Source: Methylophilaceae bacterium (GTDB lineage: Bacteria > Pseudomonadota > Gammaproteobacteria > Burkholderiales > Methylophilaceae). Taken from it: a stretch of DNA of 38,523 nucleotides. The stretch's first letter is position 1. Every line of letters starts with the position of its first letter. A program made the position numbers and the translations under genes. Below, piece after piece: positions 1 to 10,174 of this stretch. The stretch is from contig JAOMKM010000008.1 in the NCBI GenBank assembly GCA_028351715.1, positions 1 to 38,523 on the forward strand. The letters are read 5' to 3'. Below the pieces are notes generated by a model. That model did not search any database and was not told where the DNA came from. It saw only the letters and a list, made by a program, of their open reading frames with translations.

Positions 1-64
1 AAATATAAAATCTTGTGCAATTCTTTCATGGGCTTTTATTTTTATTTTCAAAACTATAAATACA

Positions 65-93
65 TTGCATACTAATCATTAGTGTGCTAATAA
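65..93 (+). promoter_or_regulatory. Candidate promoter with overlapping palindrome upstream of the globin gene
   Basis: TTGCAT (65-70) and TAATAA (88-93) are separated by 17 bases and make a plausible sigma-70 promoter. The spacer holds ACTAAT-C-ATTAGT. With flanking bases this becomes a 21-base near-perfect palindrome (67-87, one mismatched pair). A palindrome between -35 and -10 is a classic repressor position, but the cognate protein is unknown. The rest of 1-157 shows no gene. Confidence 0.4.
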
Positions 94-157
94 TATTGAA
101 CCTGCTTAGATATAAACATAAATTTAAGCTTCTTTAAATGAACAGGAGAATGTAATC

Positions 158-694
158 ATGAGTAAAAGTATCTATATCAAAATAGTATCCTCATTGATGG
201 CAATTTTTATCATTGGGTCATTTTCAACATTTGTAAACGCTGCAGACGAGGAATCACTTTACACAAGGCTTGGTGGAACATACAACATTGCGTTAACAGT
301 AGATCATTTAGTTGATAAAATTTACGTAAACAAAGCCCTAAATACCAATCCAGCACTTAAAGCTGTTCACGATGCAGCTCATACTAAAGTTGGTTTTAAA
401 GTGATGCTAACAAATTGGGTAGTTGAACGTACTGGTGGCCCAAAAATATATATGGCAGATGAGTTTGGTCGTGGTAAAAATATGAAAGATTCTCATCCAC
501 ACCTAAATATTACTGACCGCGAGTTTGATATCATTATGATCGAATGTTTACATACTTTCTATGCTTTTAATGTGCCTGACTATGAAATAAGCCAATTAAT
601 GGGGGACCTTCAGAGCTTTAGAAAGGTAATAGTTACTAAGCCAATAAAGGGTTACAAGAGTCCTTATAACAGTCCTTTTAAAGGCATTAAATAA
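158..694 (+). CDS. Exported group 1 truncated haemoglobin-like protein
   Basis: This 178-residue protein begins with a typical Sec signal peptide: Lys at residues 3 and 8, a hydrophobic core to about 22, and VNA-AD cleavage near residue 28. The globin therefore probably acts in the periplasm. The mature part starts with the truncated-globin signature SLYTRLGG (33-40). Met-Lys-Asp-Ser-His then places the proximal haem ligand at His113, followed by the usual NITDREFD helix. Two things differ from classical trHbN. The residue aligned by eye with the distal Tyr B10 appears to be Val52, and an insertion (about 99-107) precedes the F helix. The start has AGGAG (144-148) nine bases upstream. The protein may bind O2 or NO, or act as a haem redox protein; function is not determinable here. 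Confidence 0.8.
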   Translation: MSKSIYIKIVSSLMAIFIIGSFSTFVNAADEESLYTRLGGTYNIALTVDHLVDKIYVNKALNTNPALKAVHDAAHTKVGFKVMLTNWVVERTGGPKIYMADEFGRGKNMKDSHPHLNITDREFDIIMIECLHTFYAFNVPDYEISQLMGDLQSFRKVIVTKPIKGYKSPYNSPFKGIK

Positions 695-718
695 AAAAAT
701 TACATTTAGTTGGAAAAT

Positions 719-751
719 AAAAAAAGGCTACCAAATTGGTAGCCTTTTTTT
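719..751. terminator. Bidirectional rho-independent terminator between globin and ohrR-like genes
   Basis: GGCTACC (726-732) pairs with GGTAGCC (738-744). The stem extends through A-tract/T-tract pairing (719-725 with 745-751), so a poly-U tail follows on either strand. It lies 25 bases after the globin stop and 22 bases from the convergent regulator stop, and would serve both genes. Confidence 0.9.
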
Positions 752-773
752 AGAACTTAAAGTTAAATTAAAT

Positions 774-1253
774 TTATATACACTTTTTTAATTCAATCAC
801 AGCATCTTGATCATCCTTGTTAATTTCCATTGTTGCTGTAAGTTCATTTAAGGTATCCTTGAGCTTATTAAAATCCTTGTCTGTTAAATGTGTTTTGCAA
901 GCTACTTTATCTTGTATACCAGCAATTGCTTTTTCAATCTCTAGACCCTTATCTGTGAGAGTTACTATTACGACTCGATTATCTTCATTTGAGCGTTTTC
1001 GAGAAATAAATCCCATAACCTCTAATTTTTGTAGGATTGGTGTAATGGTAGGTAAGTCTAATTTTAAAATAGAAGCTATCTCTGAAGCTGTTGATGAATT
1101 TGATTCCCACAATGTAATTAAAACTAAATACTGAGGGTATGTAATGCCAATTTCCTTAAGGTAAATACGATAATAGCGAATAATCGAATTAGTAGCAGCA
1201 TACAACGAAAAACAGAGTTGATTTTTAAGGAGAAGGTTATTGAATTTTGTCAT
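774..1253 (-). CDS. ohrR: MarR-family organic peroxide sensor, OhrR-like (two-cysteine type)
   Basis: A 159-residue winged-helix repressor. The N-terminus NQLCFSLYAA matches OhrR proteins. It keeps the peroxidatic Cys (Cys14) and the two Tyr that hydrogen-bond to it (Tyr28 and Tyr39, the latter in ITYPQYLVL). A second cysteine, Cys119, lies 105 residues after Cys14, the same spacing as Cys22-Cys127 of the two-cysteine OhrR of Xanthomonas. Oxidation by organic hydroperoxides would therefore end in an intersubunit disulfide that releases DNA. A third Cys (158) is penultimate. The DNA-binding wing RKRSNEDNRVV is intact. No ohr thiol peroxidase gene lies in this window, so the target must be elsewhere. 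The family call is strong; the regulated gene is unknown. Confidence 0.82.
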   Translation of the reverse strand: MTKFNNLLLKNQLCFSLYAATNSIIRYYRIYLKEIGITYPQYLVLITLWESNSSTASEIASILKLDLPTITPILQKLEVMGFISRKRSNEDNRVVIVTLTDKGLEIEKAIAGIQDKVACKTHLTDKDFNKLKDTLNELTATMEINKDDQDAVIELKKCI

Positions 1254-1339
1254 ATAGATTTTAAATACTGTTGATTAATTATTTTCTCTTATCTACTTCT
1301 TTAATTACTATTTTTTGTAATAAGACAAAAATAAAAAAT

Positions 1340-1415
1340 TGGTAGGGGCTGCGAGGATCGAACTCGCGACCATCGGATTAAAAGTCCGGTGCTCTACCAG
1401 CTGAGCTAAACCCCC
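1340..1415 (-). tRNA. tRNA-Lys (anticodon TTT)
   Basis: The minus strand folds as a complete 76-base cloverleaf. The acceptor stem GGGGGTT pairs with AGCCCCT, with a G-U pair at the first position and another at 6-67. The D arm is GCTC/GAGC, the anticodon loop is CTTTTAA and the T loop TTCGATC. The 3' end carries an encoded CCA. The 27-43 pair is a C-A mismatch. A T-rich run (1331-1339 on the plus strand as A/T) follows directly and may help termination. Confidence 0.97.
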
Positions 1416-1431
1416 ATCATTGGCAACCGAG

Positions 1432-1460
1432 ATTATCCTAGAATAATTCAATTAGGTCAA
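1432..1460 (-). promoter_or_regulatory. Promoter of tRNA-Lys
   Basis: On the minus strand TTGACC (1455-1460) and GATAAT (1432-1437) are separated by exactly 17 bases. This puts transcription start about 10 bases ahead of the mature tRNA 5' end at 1415. Both boxes are one or two changes from the sigma-70 consensus. Confidence 0.75.
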
Positions 1461-1480
1461 TGTACACAGAGACATATTTT

Positions 1481-2833
1481 TTAGCTCATGCCTGGAAAGC
1501 GACCAGACAATCCTCTCATTAATTTACCCATACCACCCTTAGAAAACATCTTCATCATTTTTTGCATTTCTTCAAACTGTTTTATTAGTCGATTGACATC
1601 CTGGACCTGAGTTCCAGAACCTAATGCAATTCTTATTTTTCTTTTAGCTTTTAGTAAATCTGGCTTAGCTCTCTCCAATGGTGTCATAGAGTTAATAATG
1701 GATTCAATTTGAATCATAGATTTATCTCCGTCTTCAGGGTTAACTTTAGAGGCTGCGCCTGCAATCTGAGAAGGCATTTTATCCATCATCGCACCTACAC
1801 CTCCCATTTTTTTCATTTGGAGTATTTGATTCTTGAAATCATTCAAATCAAAAGTCTTTCCAGACTTAACTTTATCTGCTAGTTTTTCTGCCTCCTTAAT
1901 ATCAACATTTTTTTGTGCGTCCTCTACTAGACTAACAATATCTCCCATGCCAAGAATTCGAGATGCCATACGCTCAGGATGAAATGATTCCAGTCCATTA
2001 GTTTTTTCACTTACTCCAATATATTTAATTGGTTGCCCGGTGATATGTCTCACTGATAATGCCGCACCACCCCTTGAGTCACCATCTAATTTTGTTAACA
2101 CAATACCCGTAAGTGGAAGAGTATCTCCAAATGATTTAGCAGTATTAACAGCATCTTGTCCCTGCATTGAATCTACAACGAATAATGTTTCTATTGGATC
2201 TAATGTTTTATGCAGTTGCTTAATTTCTTTCATCATTGTACCGTCAATACCTAAACGCCCAGCCGTATCAAAAATCATCACGTCAATAAAATGTTTTTTT
2301 GCATAAGCTATTGATTCAATTGCAATATTATTAGGTTTATCTTTCTCTGAAGAATTAAAGCATTCTATATTCAAGCTTGCTGCAAGTGTTTTTAACTGTT
2401 CAATTGCGGCGGGTCTATATACATCTGCGCTTACTAATAGAACTTTCTTTTTCTGCTCTGATAAAATTTTTGCAAGCTTTGCTGCTGTAGTAGTTTTTCC
2501 TGAGCCCTGAAGCCCAGCCATCAAAATGATTGCTGGTGCTGTGGTTGATAAATTTAATGGGGAATTTGCACTTCCCATTAATGCAGTCAACTCATCTTGA
2601 ACGATTTTTATAACTGCCTGCCCAGGGTTAATGTTTTTTAAAACTTCAGCGCCTAAGGCCTTATCTTTAACCCGATCAATAAAATATTTAATAACGGGCA
2701 AGGCTACATCTGCTTCAATCAATGCAATTCTAACCTCACGCATTGCATCGCTAATATTTTTTTCAGTAAAGCGAGCCTGACCACGAATGGTCTTAACAAC
2801 TAACTGAAGACGGTCGGTTAGATTTTCAAGCAT
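1481..2833 (-). CDS. ffh: Signal recognition particle protein Ffh (SRP54)
   Basis: This 450-residue SRP GTPase binds signal sequences of nascent inner-membrane proteins together with 4.5S RNA and docks on FtsY. The N-terminal helical domain (about 1-85) is followed by the G domain, with P-loop GLQGSGKTT (about 109-117), DTAGR and the specificity motif TKLDGD. The Met-rich M domain runs from about 325 to the end (KKMGG, MMKMFSKGGMGK). Length and motifs are normal for the family (E. coli 453). It reads toward the tRNA-Lys gene and is divergent from the ypjD-like gene, an ffh neighbour in many proteobacteria. The 4.5S RNA gene is not visible here. Confidence 0.98.
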   Translation of the reverse strand: MLENLTDRLQLVVKTIRGQARFTEKNISDAMREVRIALIEADVALPVIKYFIDRVKDKALGAEVLKNINPGQAVIKIVQDELTALMGSANSPLNLSTTAPAIILMAGLQGSGKTTTAAKLAKILSEQKKKVLLVSADVYRPAAIEQLKTLAASLNIECFNSSEKDKPNNIAIESIAYAKKHFIDVMIFDTAGRLGIDGTMMKEIKQLHKTLDPIETLFVVDSMQGQDAVNTAKSFGDTLPLTGIVLTKLDGDSRGGAALSVRHITGQPIKYIGVSEKTNGLESFHPERMASRILGMGDIVSLVEDAQKNVDIKEAEKLADKVKSGKTFDLNDFKNQILQMKKMGGVGAMMDKMPSQIAGAASKVNPEDGDKSMIQIESIINSMTPLERAKPDLLKAKRKIRIALGSGTQVQDVNRLIKQFEEMQKMMKMFSKGGMGKLMRGLSGRFPGMS

Positions 2834-2910
2834 TTTTATTTAATTTCATCGCTAACTGTTGATTCATTTATCCATTATAATTGTGTTTGCCAATTACACC
2901 AATTAAACCT

Positions 2911-3708
2911 ATGAATTATTGGACTTTACTTTTTGCATCATTAATTTTGTATCTTATTCCATGCTTTTCACTGATGGCAAAGACAAAAAAAATTACAACA
3001 CAACATAATTATATTTTATTAAGTATTGGTTTATTAACTCATATTGCTTTAATTTATATAAGCTTATTTAACCATGGAATTAATTTAAATTTCTCTAATG
3101 CTTTGTTAGTTATTAGCTGGATTACCATTCTTTTCTTTTGGTTTATGAATAGGAATAAGTCCTACGAAGGTTTGGAATATTTAACCCTCTTGCCTGCAAT
3201 CATTATTCTAATATTTCATCCTTTTATCCATCCGACAAACTACGTTTCAGACTACTCCTCCCTCAATGCAGCACTTCATATCATCATAGCAATTCTTGGA
3301 TATAGCTTGCTTGCTTTTGGGGCAATTTTTTCTATTTTCATACTACTTATTCAAAATAATATTAACTCAACAAGCAAAACAACAGAAACTTTCAAAAGTA
3401 AAATATCTTTGCTTGCAATGGAAAAATTATTATTCCAAATATACTTAATTGGTTTTCTATTTCTAACGATTACTCTTGTTACTGGTATTTTCTTCTCTGA
3501 AGAAATTTTGGGGATTGCTTTAGAAATGTCTCACAAAATTATTTTTTCTATTTTGTCATGGTTAGTTTACGGTGGACTTCTATTAGGCAGAGCTAAAGTT
3601 GGGTGGCGAGGTAAAAAAGCAATTGTATTTTCACTAATCGCTTTTGTACTTCTATTTACATCTTATTTAGGGAGTAAGTTTGTTCTTGAGGTTATTATCG
3701 GAGTCTAA
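2911..3708 (+). CDS. ypjD: Inner-membrane protein of the CcsA/HemX (YpjD) family
   Basis: A 265-residue polytopic membrane protein with about eight hydrophobic segments. The start ATG at 2911 gives MNYWTLLFAS, running directly into the first membrane helix. A TTG at 2881 is in frame but would add an unlikely Pro-rich extension. Family members resemble the CcsA haem-handling proteins of cytochrome c maturation, but the tryptophan-rich WWD haem motif is not evident, so a direct role in haem export is uncertain. The position divergent from ffh supports orthology with E. coli ypjD. It converges with the next gene with no space between stops (3708/3709). Confidence 0.8.
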   Translation: MNYWTLLFASLILYLIPCFSLMAKTKKITTQHNYILLSIGLLTHIALIYISLFNHGINLNFSNALLVISWITILFFWFMNRNKSYEGLEYLTLLPAIIILIFHPFIHPTNYVSDYSSLNAALHIIIAILGYSLLAFGAIFSIFILLIQNNINSTSKTTETFKSKISLLAMEKLLFQIYLIGFLFLTITLVTGIFFSEEILGIALEMSHKIIFSILSWLVYGGLLLGRAKVGWRGKKAIVFSLIAFVLLFTSYLGSKFVLEVIIGV

Positions 3709-4371
3709 CTAACGCAGTTGAATAATCGGCCAATTTTCTTTGATAGCCTTTTTTTGTAGTGTCTCATCTGGATTTACTGCAACAGGATTTGAAACTTTCT
3801 CTAGTAATGGAATATCATTCATAGAGTCGCTATAAAAAAAAGTTTTCTCCAACTCTTGAAATTTAATTCCTCTCTTATCAAGCCATAAATTTAACCGAGT
3901 AATTTTTCCCTCCTGAAATGAGGGTAACCCAGAAACTTTTCCCGTAAATTGACCGTTTAATTCTTCTAAATCTGTTCCAATTAAATCTTCTATATCAAAT
4001 AAATCTGCTATCGGTCTTGTAATATAGCTATTTGTTGCTGTAATGATAAGTAATTTATGGTTTTCTTTTCTGTGGCTCTCAACTAAATCCTTAGCTTCTT
4101 TTGTTATCATGGGCTTAATAATTGTATTTACGTAATCAGCTCTTAACTCATCAAGTAATTCTCGCGAGTTATCTTTTAGAGTTTTGAATTGAAACTCGCA
4201 GTAAGCATAAACATCTAAATTTCCAGATTGATACTCCTTGAAAAATTGTTCGTTTCTCTCTTTATATGTATCAGCATCTAGAACTCCGTGTTGAATCAAA
4301 AAAAGGCTCCAATTGTAGTCAGAATCTCCATTGAGCAATGTGTTGTCTAAATCAAAAATCGCTAATTTCAA
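3709..4371 (-). CDS. HAD superfamily IB phosphatase (SerB/CicA-like)
   Basis: This 220-residue phosphohydrolase has all four HAD motifs. Motif I is DLDNT with nucleophile Asp7 and Asp9; motif II is Thr111 (IITATN); motif III is Lys156; motif IV is Asp182/Asp186 in SDSMND. A helical cap lies between motifs I and II (about 15-85), typical of subfamily IB, which includes phosphoserine phosphatase. It follows leuA by 14 bases on the same strand and is probably cotranscribed. In comparable betaproteobacterial clusters such genes are annotated only as HAD-IB hydrolases. The substrate cannot be told from sequence; phosphoserine or a similar small phosphomonoester is possible. Confidence 0.85.
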   Translation of the reverse strand: MKLAIFDLDNTLLNGDSDYNWSLFLIQHGVLDADTYKERNEQFFKEYQSGNLDVYAYCEFQFKTLKDNSRELLDELRADYVNTIIKPMITKEAKDLVESHRKENHKLLIITATNSYITRPIADLFDIEDLIGTDLEELNGQFTGKVSGLPSFQEGKITRLNLWLDKRGIKFQELEKTFFYSDSMNDIPLLEKVSNPVAVNPDETLQKKAIKENWPIIQLR

Positions 4372-4385
4372 AAAAATTTCCTTTT

Positions 4386-5933
4386 TTAAACTTGCGGGTG
4401 AGCTCTTTTAAGTTTAGAAAGAAGTTTATTTAAGGCATTAATATAAGCCTTTGCTGAAGCTACAACAATATCAGTATCTGCGCCTTGTCCATTAACAATT
4501 CTTCCTCCTTTAGATAATCTTACTGTCACCTCTCCTTGTGAATCGGTTCCGGAAGTAATATTACTTACTGAAAACAATAACAATTCAGTTTCCGACTTTA
4601 CGATTGACTCAATGGCTTTAAAAGTTGCATCTACAGGACCGCCGCCATCGGCCTTAGCCTCGAATATTTTCCCATCAACAGTCATTTTAATTTCAGCAAT
4701 AGGTACTTTTCCTGTTTCAGAGTTAGTTTTTAAGGATACTAATTTATGTAAATCAATAGCTCCGGCTATATACTCTTCACTTATTAGGGCATGAAGATCC
4801 TCATCAAATATTTCTGATTTTTTGTCAGCCAGTAGTTTAAATCTTGAGAAAGCAGCGTCTAATATCTCAGGCGTTTCTATTTCAATTCCTAGCTCTAAAA
4901 GTCTTGATTTAAATGCATTTCGACCAGATAATTTTCCAAGAGAAATTTTGTTTGCTCCCCAACCAACGTCCTGTGCCCTCATAATTTCATATGTTTCACG
5001 ATACTTGAGGACTCCATCTTGATGTATACCTGATTCGTGAGCGAATGCATTTGCTCCAACAATCGCCTTATTTGGTTGGACTGGATATCCTGTAATATTT
5101 GATACCAGCTTTGAGGTTGGTACAATAAACTCAGAACTAATAGTCGTATCTAAATTAAATATATCCTTTCTAGTTTTAACCGCCATCACAATTTCTTCAA
5201 GGCTTGCATTTCCTGCTCTCTCGCCTAAACCATTAATTGTACATTCTATCTGTCTTGCTCCATTTAAGACTGCTGAGAGTGAATTAGCTACAGCCATTCC
5301 TAGGTCGTTATGACAATGAGTAGACCAAATTACTTTATCTGAATTTGGAACTTGTTGGATTAATGTTCGCATTCTATCTCCCCACGAATGAGGCATTGAA
5401 TATCCAACTGTATCAGGCACATTAATTGTTTTAGCTCCTGCCTTGATAGCTGCGTCAAAAACTTCAACCAGAAAATTAATGTCGGATCTTACAGCATCCT
5501 CCGCTGAAAATTCAACATCATCTGTATAATCCAATGCCCACTTTACAGCCATAACAGCTCTCTCTAAAACTTGAGCTTCGGTCATGCGAAGTTTATTTTC
5601 CATGTGTATCTTACTTGTAGCAATGAAAGTATGAATTCGTCTATTTTTTGAAGGCATCACCGCTTTACCAGCTTTTTCAATATCTGCTTCGATAGCTCTA
5701 GCCAAAGAGCAAACAGTGCTAGATTTTATAGTTTTTGCAACCGCTTGAATAGCTTCGAAATCACCTGGGCTTGCAGCAGCAAAACCAGCCTCAATAACAT
5801 TTACACCTAACTTTTCTAGTTGTTTTGCAATTCGAACTTTTTCTTCTTGAGTCATTGATGCACCCGGACTTTGTTCTCCATCACGCAGGGTGGTATCAAA
5901 TATAATTAATTTATTATCTTCTATTTTAGACAT
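4386..5933 (-). CDS. leuA: 2-isopropylmalate synthase
   Basis: Condenses acetyl-CoA with 2-oxoisovalerate, the first committed step of leucine synthesis. The catalytic TIM barrel begins with the signature [15 protein letters not shown] and carries the metal-binding [13 protein letters not shown]. The C-terminal part (from about residue 390) is the leucine-binding regulatory domain, so feedback inhibition is expected. The ATG at 5933 gives 515 residues, close to E. coli (523). The longer in-frame start at 5996 would add 21 residues with no similarity to the family. From 5933 the gene overlaps the pssA stop by 8 bases, which suggests translational coupling. pssA-leuA is a typical betaproteobacterial arrangement, though the usual ilv genes are not upstream here. 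Confidence 0.97.
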   Translation of the reverse strand: MSKIEDNKLIIFDTTLRDGEQSPGASMTQEEKVRIAKQLEKLGVNVIEAGFAAASPGDFEAIQAVAKTIKSSTVCSLARAIEADIEKAGKAVMPSKNRRIHTFIATSKIHMENKLRMTEAQVLERAVMAVKWALDYTDDVEFSAEDAVRSDINFLVEVFDAAIKAGAKTINVPDTVGYSMPHSWGDRMRTLIQQVPNSDKVIWSTHCHNDLGMAVANSLSAVLNGARQIECTINGLGERAGNASLEEIVMAVKTRKDIFNLDTTISSEFIVPTSKLVSNITGYPVQPNKAIVGANAFAHESGIHQDGVLKYRETYEIMRAQDVGWGANKISLGKLSGRNAFKSRLLELGIEIETPEILDAAFSRFKLLADKKSEIFDEDLHALISEEYIAGAIDLHKLVSLKTNSETGKVPIAEIKMTVDGKIFEAKADGGGPVDATFKAIESIVKSETELLLFSVSNITSGTDSQGEVTVRLSKGGRIVNGQGADTDIVVASAKAYINALNKLLSKLKRAHPQV

Positions 5934-6705
5934 CTTTTTTTTCGATATTTTTGATGTATCGATTCCTAAAGAAAATAAAATAGCCTGAAAGCGCATAACC
6001 CATTAACATGATAAAAATTACTTCGGCAGGATTATGAGAGATAAGTCCAAAGATTATTACGATAAATAAAATTGCTATAAAAGGCTGACTATTTCGTAGA
6101 TTAATATCCTTTCCACTGTAATATCTGAGATCTGTCACCATCGATAATGCTGCAAAAATAGTAAGCAAAAAAGCAAACCATTGCATTTGGAAGAAGCCTA
6201 AAAATATTTCGTTGCCACTAATTCCATTGTCATATGAAATCCATATAAAGCTAGCAAGTAATGCAGCTGCTGCAGGGGATGGAAGACCAAAAAAGAATTG
6301 CTTATTATCAATATCTAACTTTACATTAAATCTAGCAAGACGAAATGCAGCACAGGAGCAGTAAATGAATGCTGCAATCCATCCTAACTTGCCTAGTGGC
6401 TGAAGTGCCCAAACATATACTATAAGACCTGGTGCTACTCCAAACGATACCATGTCTGAAAGGCTATCATATTCTGCACCAAAAGCACTCTGAGTATTTG
6501 TTAATCGTGCCACACGGCCATCAAGTCCATCTAAAATTAGGGCAATAAATATTGCTAGAGCAGCATGGTCATATGCCCCATTCATTGCCTGCACAATAGA
6601 ATAAAATCCAGCAAACAGAGCTGAGGTAGTTAGGACGTTAGGTAGCAAATAAAAACTTCTTTTACCTAAAGAGTCTTTCTTCTTAATTTTATCAATATTA
6701 TTCAT
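5926..6705 (-). CDS. pssA: CDP-diacylglycerol-serine O-phosphatidyltransferase (membrane type)
   Basis: Makes phosphatidylserine from CDP-diacylglycerol and serine, the precursor of phosphatidylethanolamine. The CDP-alcohol phosphotransferase motif is complete: Asp62-Gly63, Ala66-Arg67, Gly76, Asp80 and Asp84, the spacing DGx2ARx8Gx3Dx3D. With 259 residues and about seven to eight hydrophobic segments it is the integral-membrane type, not the peripheral E. coli enzyme. It is first of a run with leuA and the HAD phosphatase, divergent from tgt across a 101-base spacer. No psd decarboxylase gene is in the window. Confidence 0.96.
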   Translation of the reverse strand: MNNIDKIKKKDSLGKRSFYLLPNVLTTSALFAGFYSIVQAMNGAYDHAALAIFIALILDGLDGRVARLTNTQSAFGAEYDSLSDMVSFGVAPGLIVYVWALQPLGKLGWIAAFIYCSCAAFRLARFNVKLDIDNKQFFFGLPSPAAAALLASFIWISYDNGISGNEIFLGFFQMQWFAFLLTIFAALSMVTDLRYYSGKDINLRNSQPFIAILFIVIIFGLISHNPAEVIFIMLMGYALSGYFIFFRNRYIKNIEKKDV

Positions 6706-6803
6706 AATTACTGAAATTCTATCCTAGAATATTCTTTTATTCATCGTTATCTCGCTTTAATGTACTTATAATGATAATTAAGTAACTTAAATTAAAGCCC
6801 TAA

Positions 6804-7925
<1,122 letters not shown>

Positions 7926-7973
7926 AAACATGTCTTATGATAAAATCTTATACTTTTTAGAGGATATAAAATT

Positions 7974-8255
7974 GTGAATGAAGGATTAATGAGTTTTCTA
8001 CCGTTTATTATTATTTTTGTATTATTTTACTTTATGCTAATTCGTCCACAAATGAAGCAAGCAAAAGAACATAAAGCAATGCTTGATGCACTTAAAACTG
8101 GTGACGAGATTGTAACAACTACCGGAATTCTAGGTAAGGTTGTTAAACTAAGTGATCAGTTTTCAACGATTGAAATTGCTTCTAATGTTGAAATAAAAAT
8201 TCAAAAACAAACAATACAAATACTTCTTCCAAAGGGAACTATTAAATCGATCTAG
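7974..8255 (+). CDS. yajC: Sec translocon accessory subunit YajC
   Basis: A 93-residue single-span inner-membrane protein. The helix at about 8-24 is followed by the family signature LIRPQMKQAKEHKAML and a cytoplasmic domain with GDEIVTTTGILGKV. It forms a complex with SecD-SecF and YidC. The GTG start at 7974 has GAGGA about nine bases upstream. It follows tgt by 48 bases and precedes secD by 17. Confidence 0.97.
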   Translation: MNEGLMSFLPFIIIFVLFYFMLIRPQMKQAKEHKAMLDALKTGDEIVTTTGILGKVVKLSDQFSTIEIASNVEIKIQKQTIQILLPKGTIKSI

Positions 8256-8272
8256 ATTGATTTAAACAAAAA

Positions 8273-10171
8273 GTGAACCCACAACCGAATCAATTCTCTC
8301 GCTGGAAATATGTTGTTATCATAACTTCCGTATTGTTAAGTTTAATTTATACCTTACCAAATTTTTATGGCGAATCTCCTGCACTTCAAGTTATGCCTAT
8401 AAAATCTGGTGACAAGATTGATACTTCAATCTTAAAATCCATTGAGACAATATTAAAAGACTCAAATATAAATATAAATAAGCTGATTATCGAAGACATA
8501 GGTATTAAAGTTAAGCTTGGCTCAGTAGAAGATCAATTAAAGGCAAAAAAACTCATTCAAGAAGTTATTGGTGAAAGTCATGTTGTTGCACTTAATTTAC
8601 TGCCGAACTCTCCTAATTGGCTTACAAATATAGGGGCGCTTCCAATGCATTTGGGTCTTGATTTAAGGGGGGGTGTTCACTTCCTTATGCAATTAGATAT
8701 GGCAAAAGCTAAAGATACAAGTGTTGATAACTTACTACTTTCTAGCAGAAAAGAACTGCAGGCGAAAAAAATTCCCTACTTCGGGTCAAAAAAAACTGAT
8801 AAGGGAATACATTATAAATTTAAAAATGAATTGGATCGCGCTAATGCTAAAGAAGTAATTATGTCACTAGGTACAGGTAGAGAAATAAAAGTTAAGCGAA
8901 TAAAAAAGAAAACATTGGCTTTCGAATTTACCGAGACTAATTCTGCCAATGAATTTACGTTGACCGTAAAACCTAATGTGTATACGAATGAAGATACTCA
9001 AACCCTTGCCTTAAAACAAAATCTAGAAACACTCAATAACCGAATAAATGAACTTGGTGTAGCAGAGCCAGTTATTCAACAACAAGGTGCAGATCGAATT
9101 GTAGTGCAATTGCCTGGTGTTCAAGATACAGCTAAAGCAAAAGAAATTATTGGGCGAACAGCTATGTTGGAAATGAGGATGGTTGAAGATAATCAAGCGG
9201 CCTTTGACTTAGCAATAGCTGGCAAGGTACCTCCTGGATTAGAAGTATTTAACGATCGTAATGGACAACCAGTATTAGTCAAAAAAAGAGTTGTATTGAC
9301 AGGCGAGCGGATTACAGACGCGGCACCTGGTGTGGATAATCAAACTAAAAGATCAGTGGTATCTATATCCCTAGACAGTGTTGGAGCTAATATATTTAAA
9401 GAGATTACTCGTAAAAATGTTGGTAATAGAATAGCCTTAATTCTTATAGAAAAAAAATCAACAGAAGTAGTAACAGCTCCAGTGATTAAATCAGAGATTG
9501 GTGGTGGGCGCGTGCAGATAACTGGAATGGATAATGCTCAGGAAGCAACTGACATAGCTCTTCTACTAAGGGCTGGATCTTTAGCTACACCAATGGAAAT
9601 AGTTGAAGAGCGGACTGTTGGGCCAAGCATGGGCAAAGACAATATAGATCGTGGAATTAAATCAACCATATGGGGATTTATGGCAATTATAGCAATGATG
9701 GCAATTTATTATATGGGTTTTGGGTTAGTTTCCGTAATTGCCCTTTCAGTAAATTTAATATTTTTAGTAGCTCTACTTTCAATGATTCAGGCTACATTAA
9801 CCCTTCCAGGTATCGCCGCTATTGCCCTAACTCTTGGTATGGCTATTGATGCAAATGTATTAATAAATGAGCGTATTAGGGATGAAATTAGAAATGGAAA
9901 TACACCTCAAGCAAGTATTAGCATTGGCTATGAAAAAGCATGGGGGACACTTCTAGATTCTAATATGACTACAATGATTGCAGGGCTTGCATTATTTGCA
10001 TTTGGCTCCGGTCCTATTAAAGGATTTGCTGTTGTCCTTATACTCGGCATATTAACCTCAATGTATAGCGCTATTTGGGTCTCAAGGGGAATTGTTAATT
10101 ATATTTATGGAAATCGACGTACTATCGAAAAACTTTCAATTGGTGAAATCTTTAAAGTGAATAATAATTAA
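8273..10171 (+). CDS. secD: Protein translocase subunit SecD
   Basis: The 632-residue SecD uses the proton motive force to help complete export through SecYEG. The first membrane helix (about 14-29) is followed by the large periplasmic P1 domain with the motif LGLDLRGGVHF. Five C-terminal helices follow, with the conserved TLGMAIDANVLINERIRDE in the fourth. It starts with GTG at 8273; no clear Shine-Dalgarno is visible. Only three bases separate it from secF, so the two are surely coexpressed. Confidence 0.97.
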   Translation: MNPQPNQFSRWKYVVIITSVLLSLIYTLPNFYGESPALQVMPIKSGDKIDTSILKSIETILKDSNININKLIIEDIGIKVKLGSVEDQLKAKKLIQEVIGESHVVALNLLPNSPNWLTNIGALPMHLGLDLRGGVHFLMQLDMAKAKDTSVDNLLLSSRKELQAKKIPYFGSKKTDKGIHYKFKNELDRANAKEVIMSLGTGREIKVKRIKKKTLAFEFTETNSANEFTLTVKPNVYTNEDTQTLALKQNLETLNNRINELGVAEPVIQQQGADRIVVQLPGVQDTAKAKEIIGRTAMLEMRMVEDNQAAFDLAIAGKVPPGLEVFNDRNGQPVLVKKRVVLTGERITDAAPGVDNQTKRSVVSISLDSVGANIFKEITRKNVGNRIALILIEKKSTEVVTAPVIKSEIGGGRVQITGMDNAQEATDIALLLRAGSLATPMEIVEERTVGPSMGKDNIDRGIKSTIWGFMAIIAMMAIYYMGFGLVSVIALSVNLIFLVALLSMIQATLTLPGIAAIALTLGMAIDANVLINERIRDEIRNGNTPQASISIGYEKAWGTLLDSNMTTMIAGLALFAFGSGPIKGFAVVLILGILTSMYSAIWVSRGIVNYIYGNRRTIEKLSIGEIFKVNNN

Positions 10172-10174
10172 GTT

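Noticed and set aside
1254-1339. OhrR-type operator (TACAATT-AATTGTA-like) upstream of the ohrR-like gene
   Set aside because: The region is AT-rich with partial matches only; nothing rises above chance by eye.
5934-5996. Extended leuA N-terminus starting inside pssA
   Set aside because: The extra 21 residues do not resemble IPMS, and the ATG at 5933 gives the usual length and a short coupling overlap.
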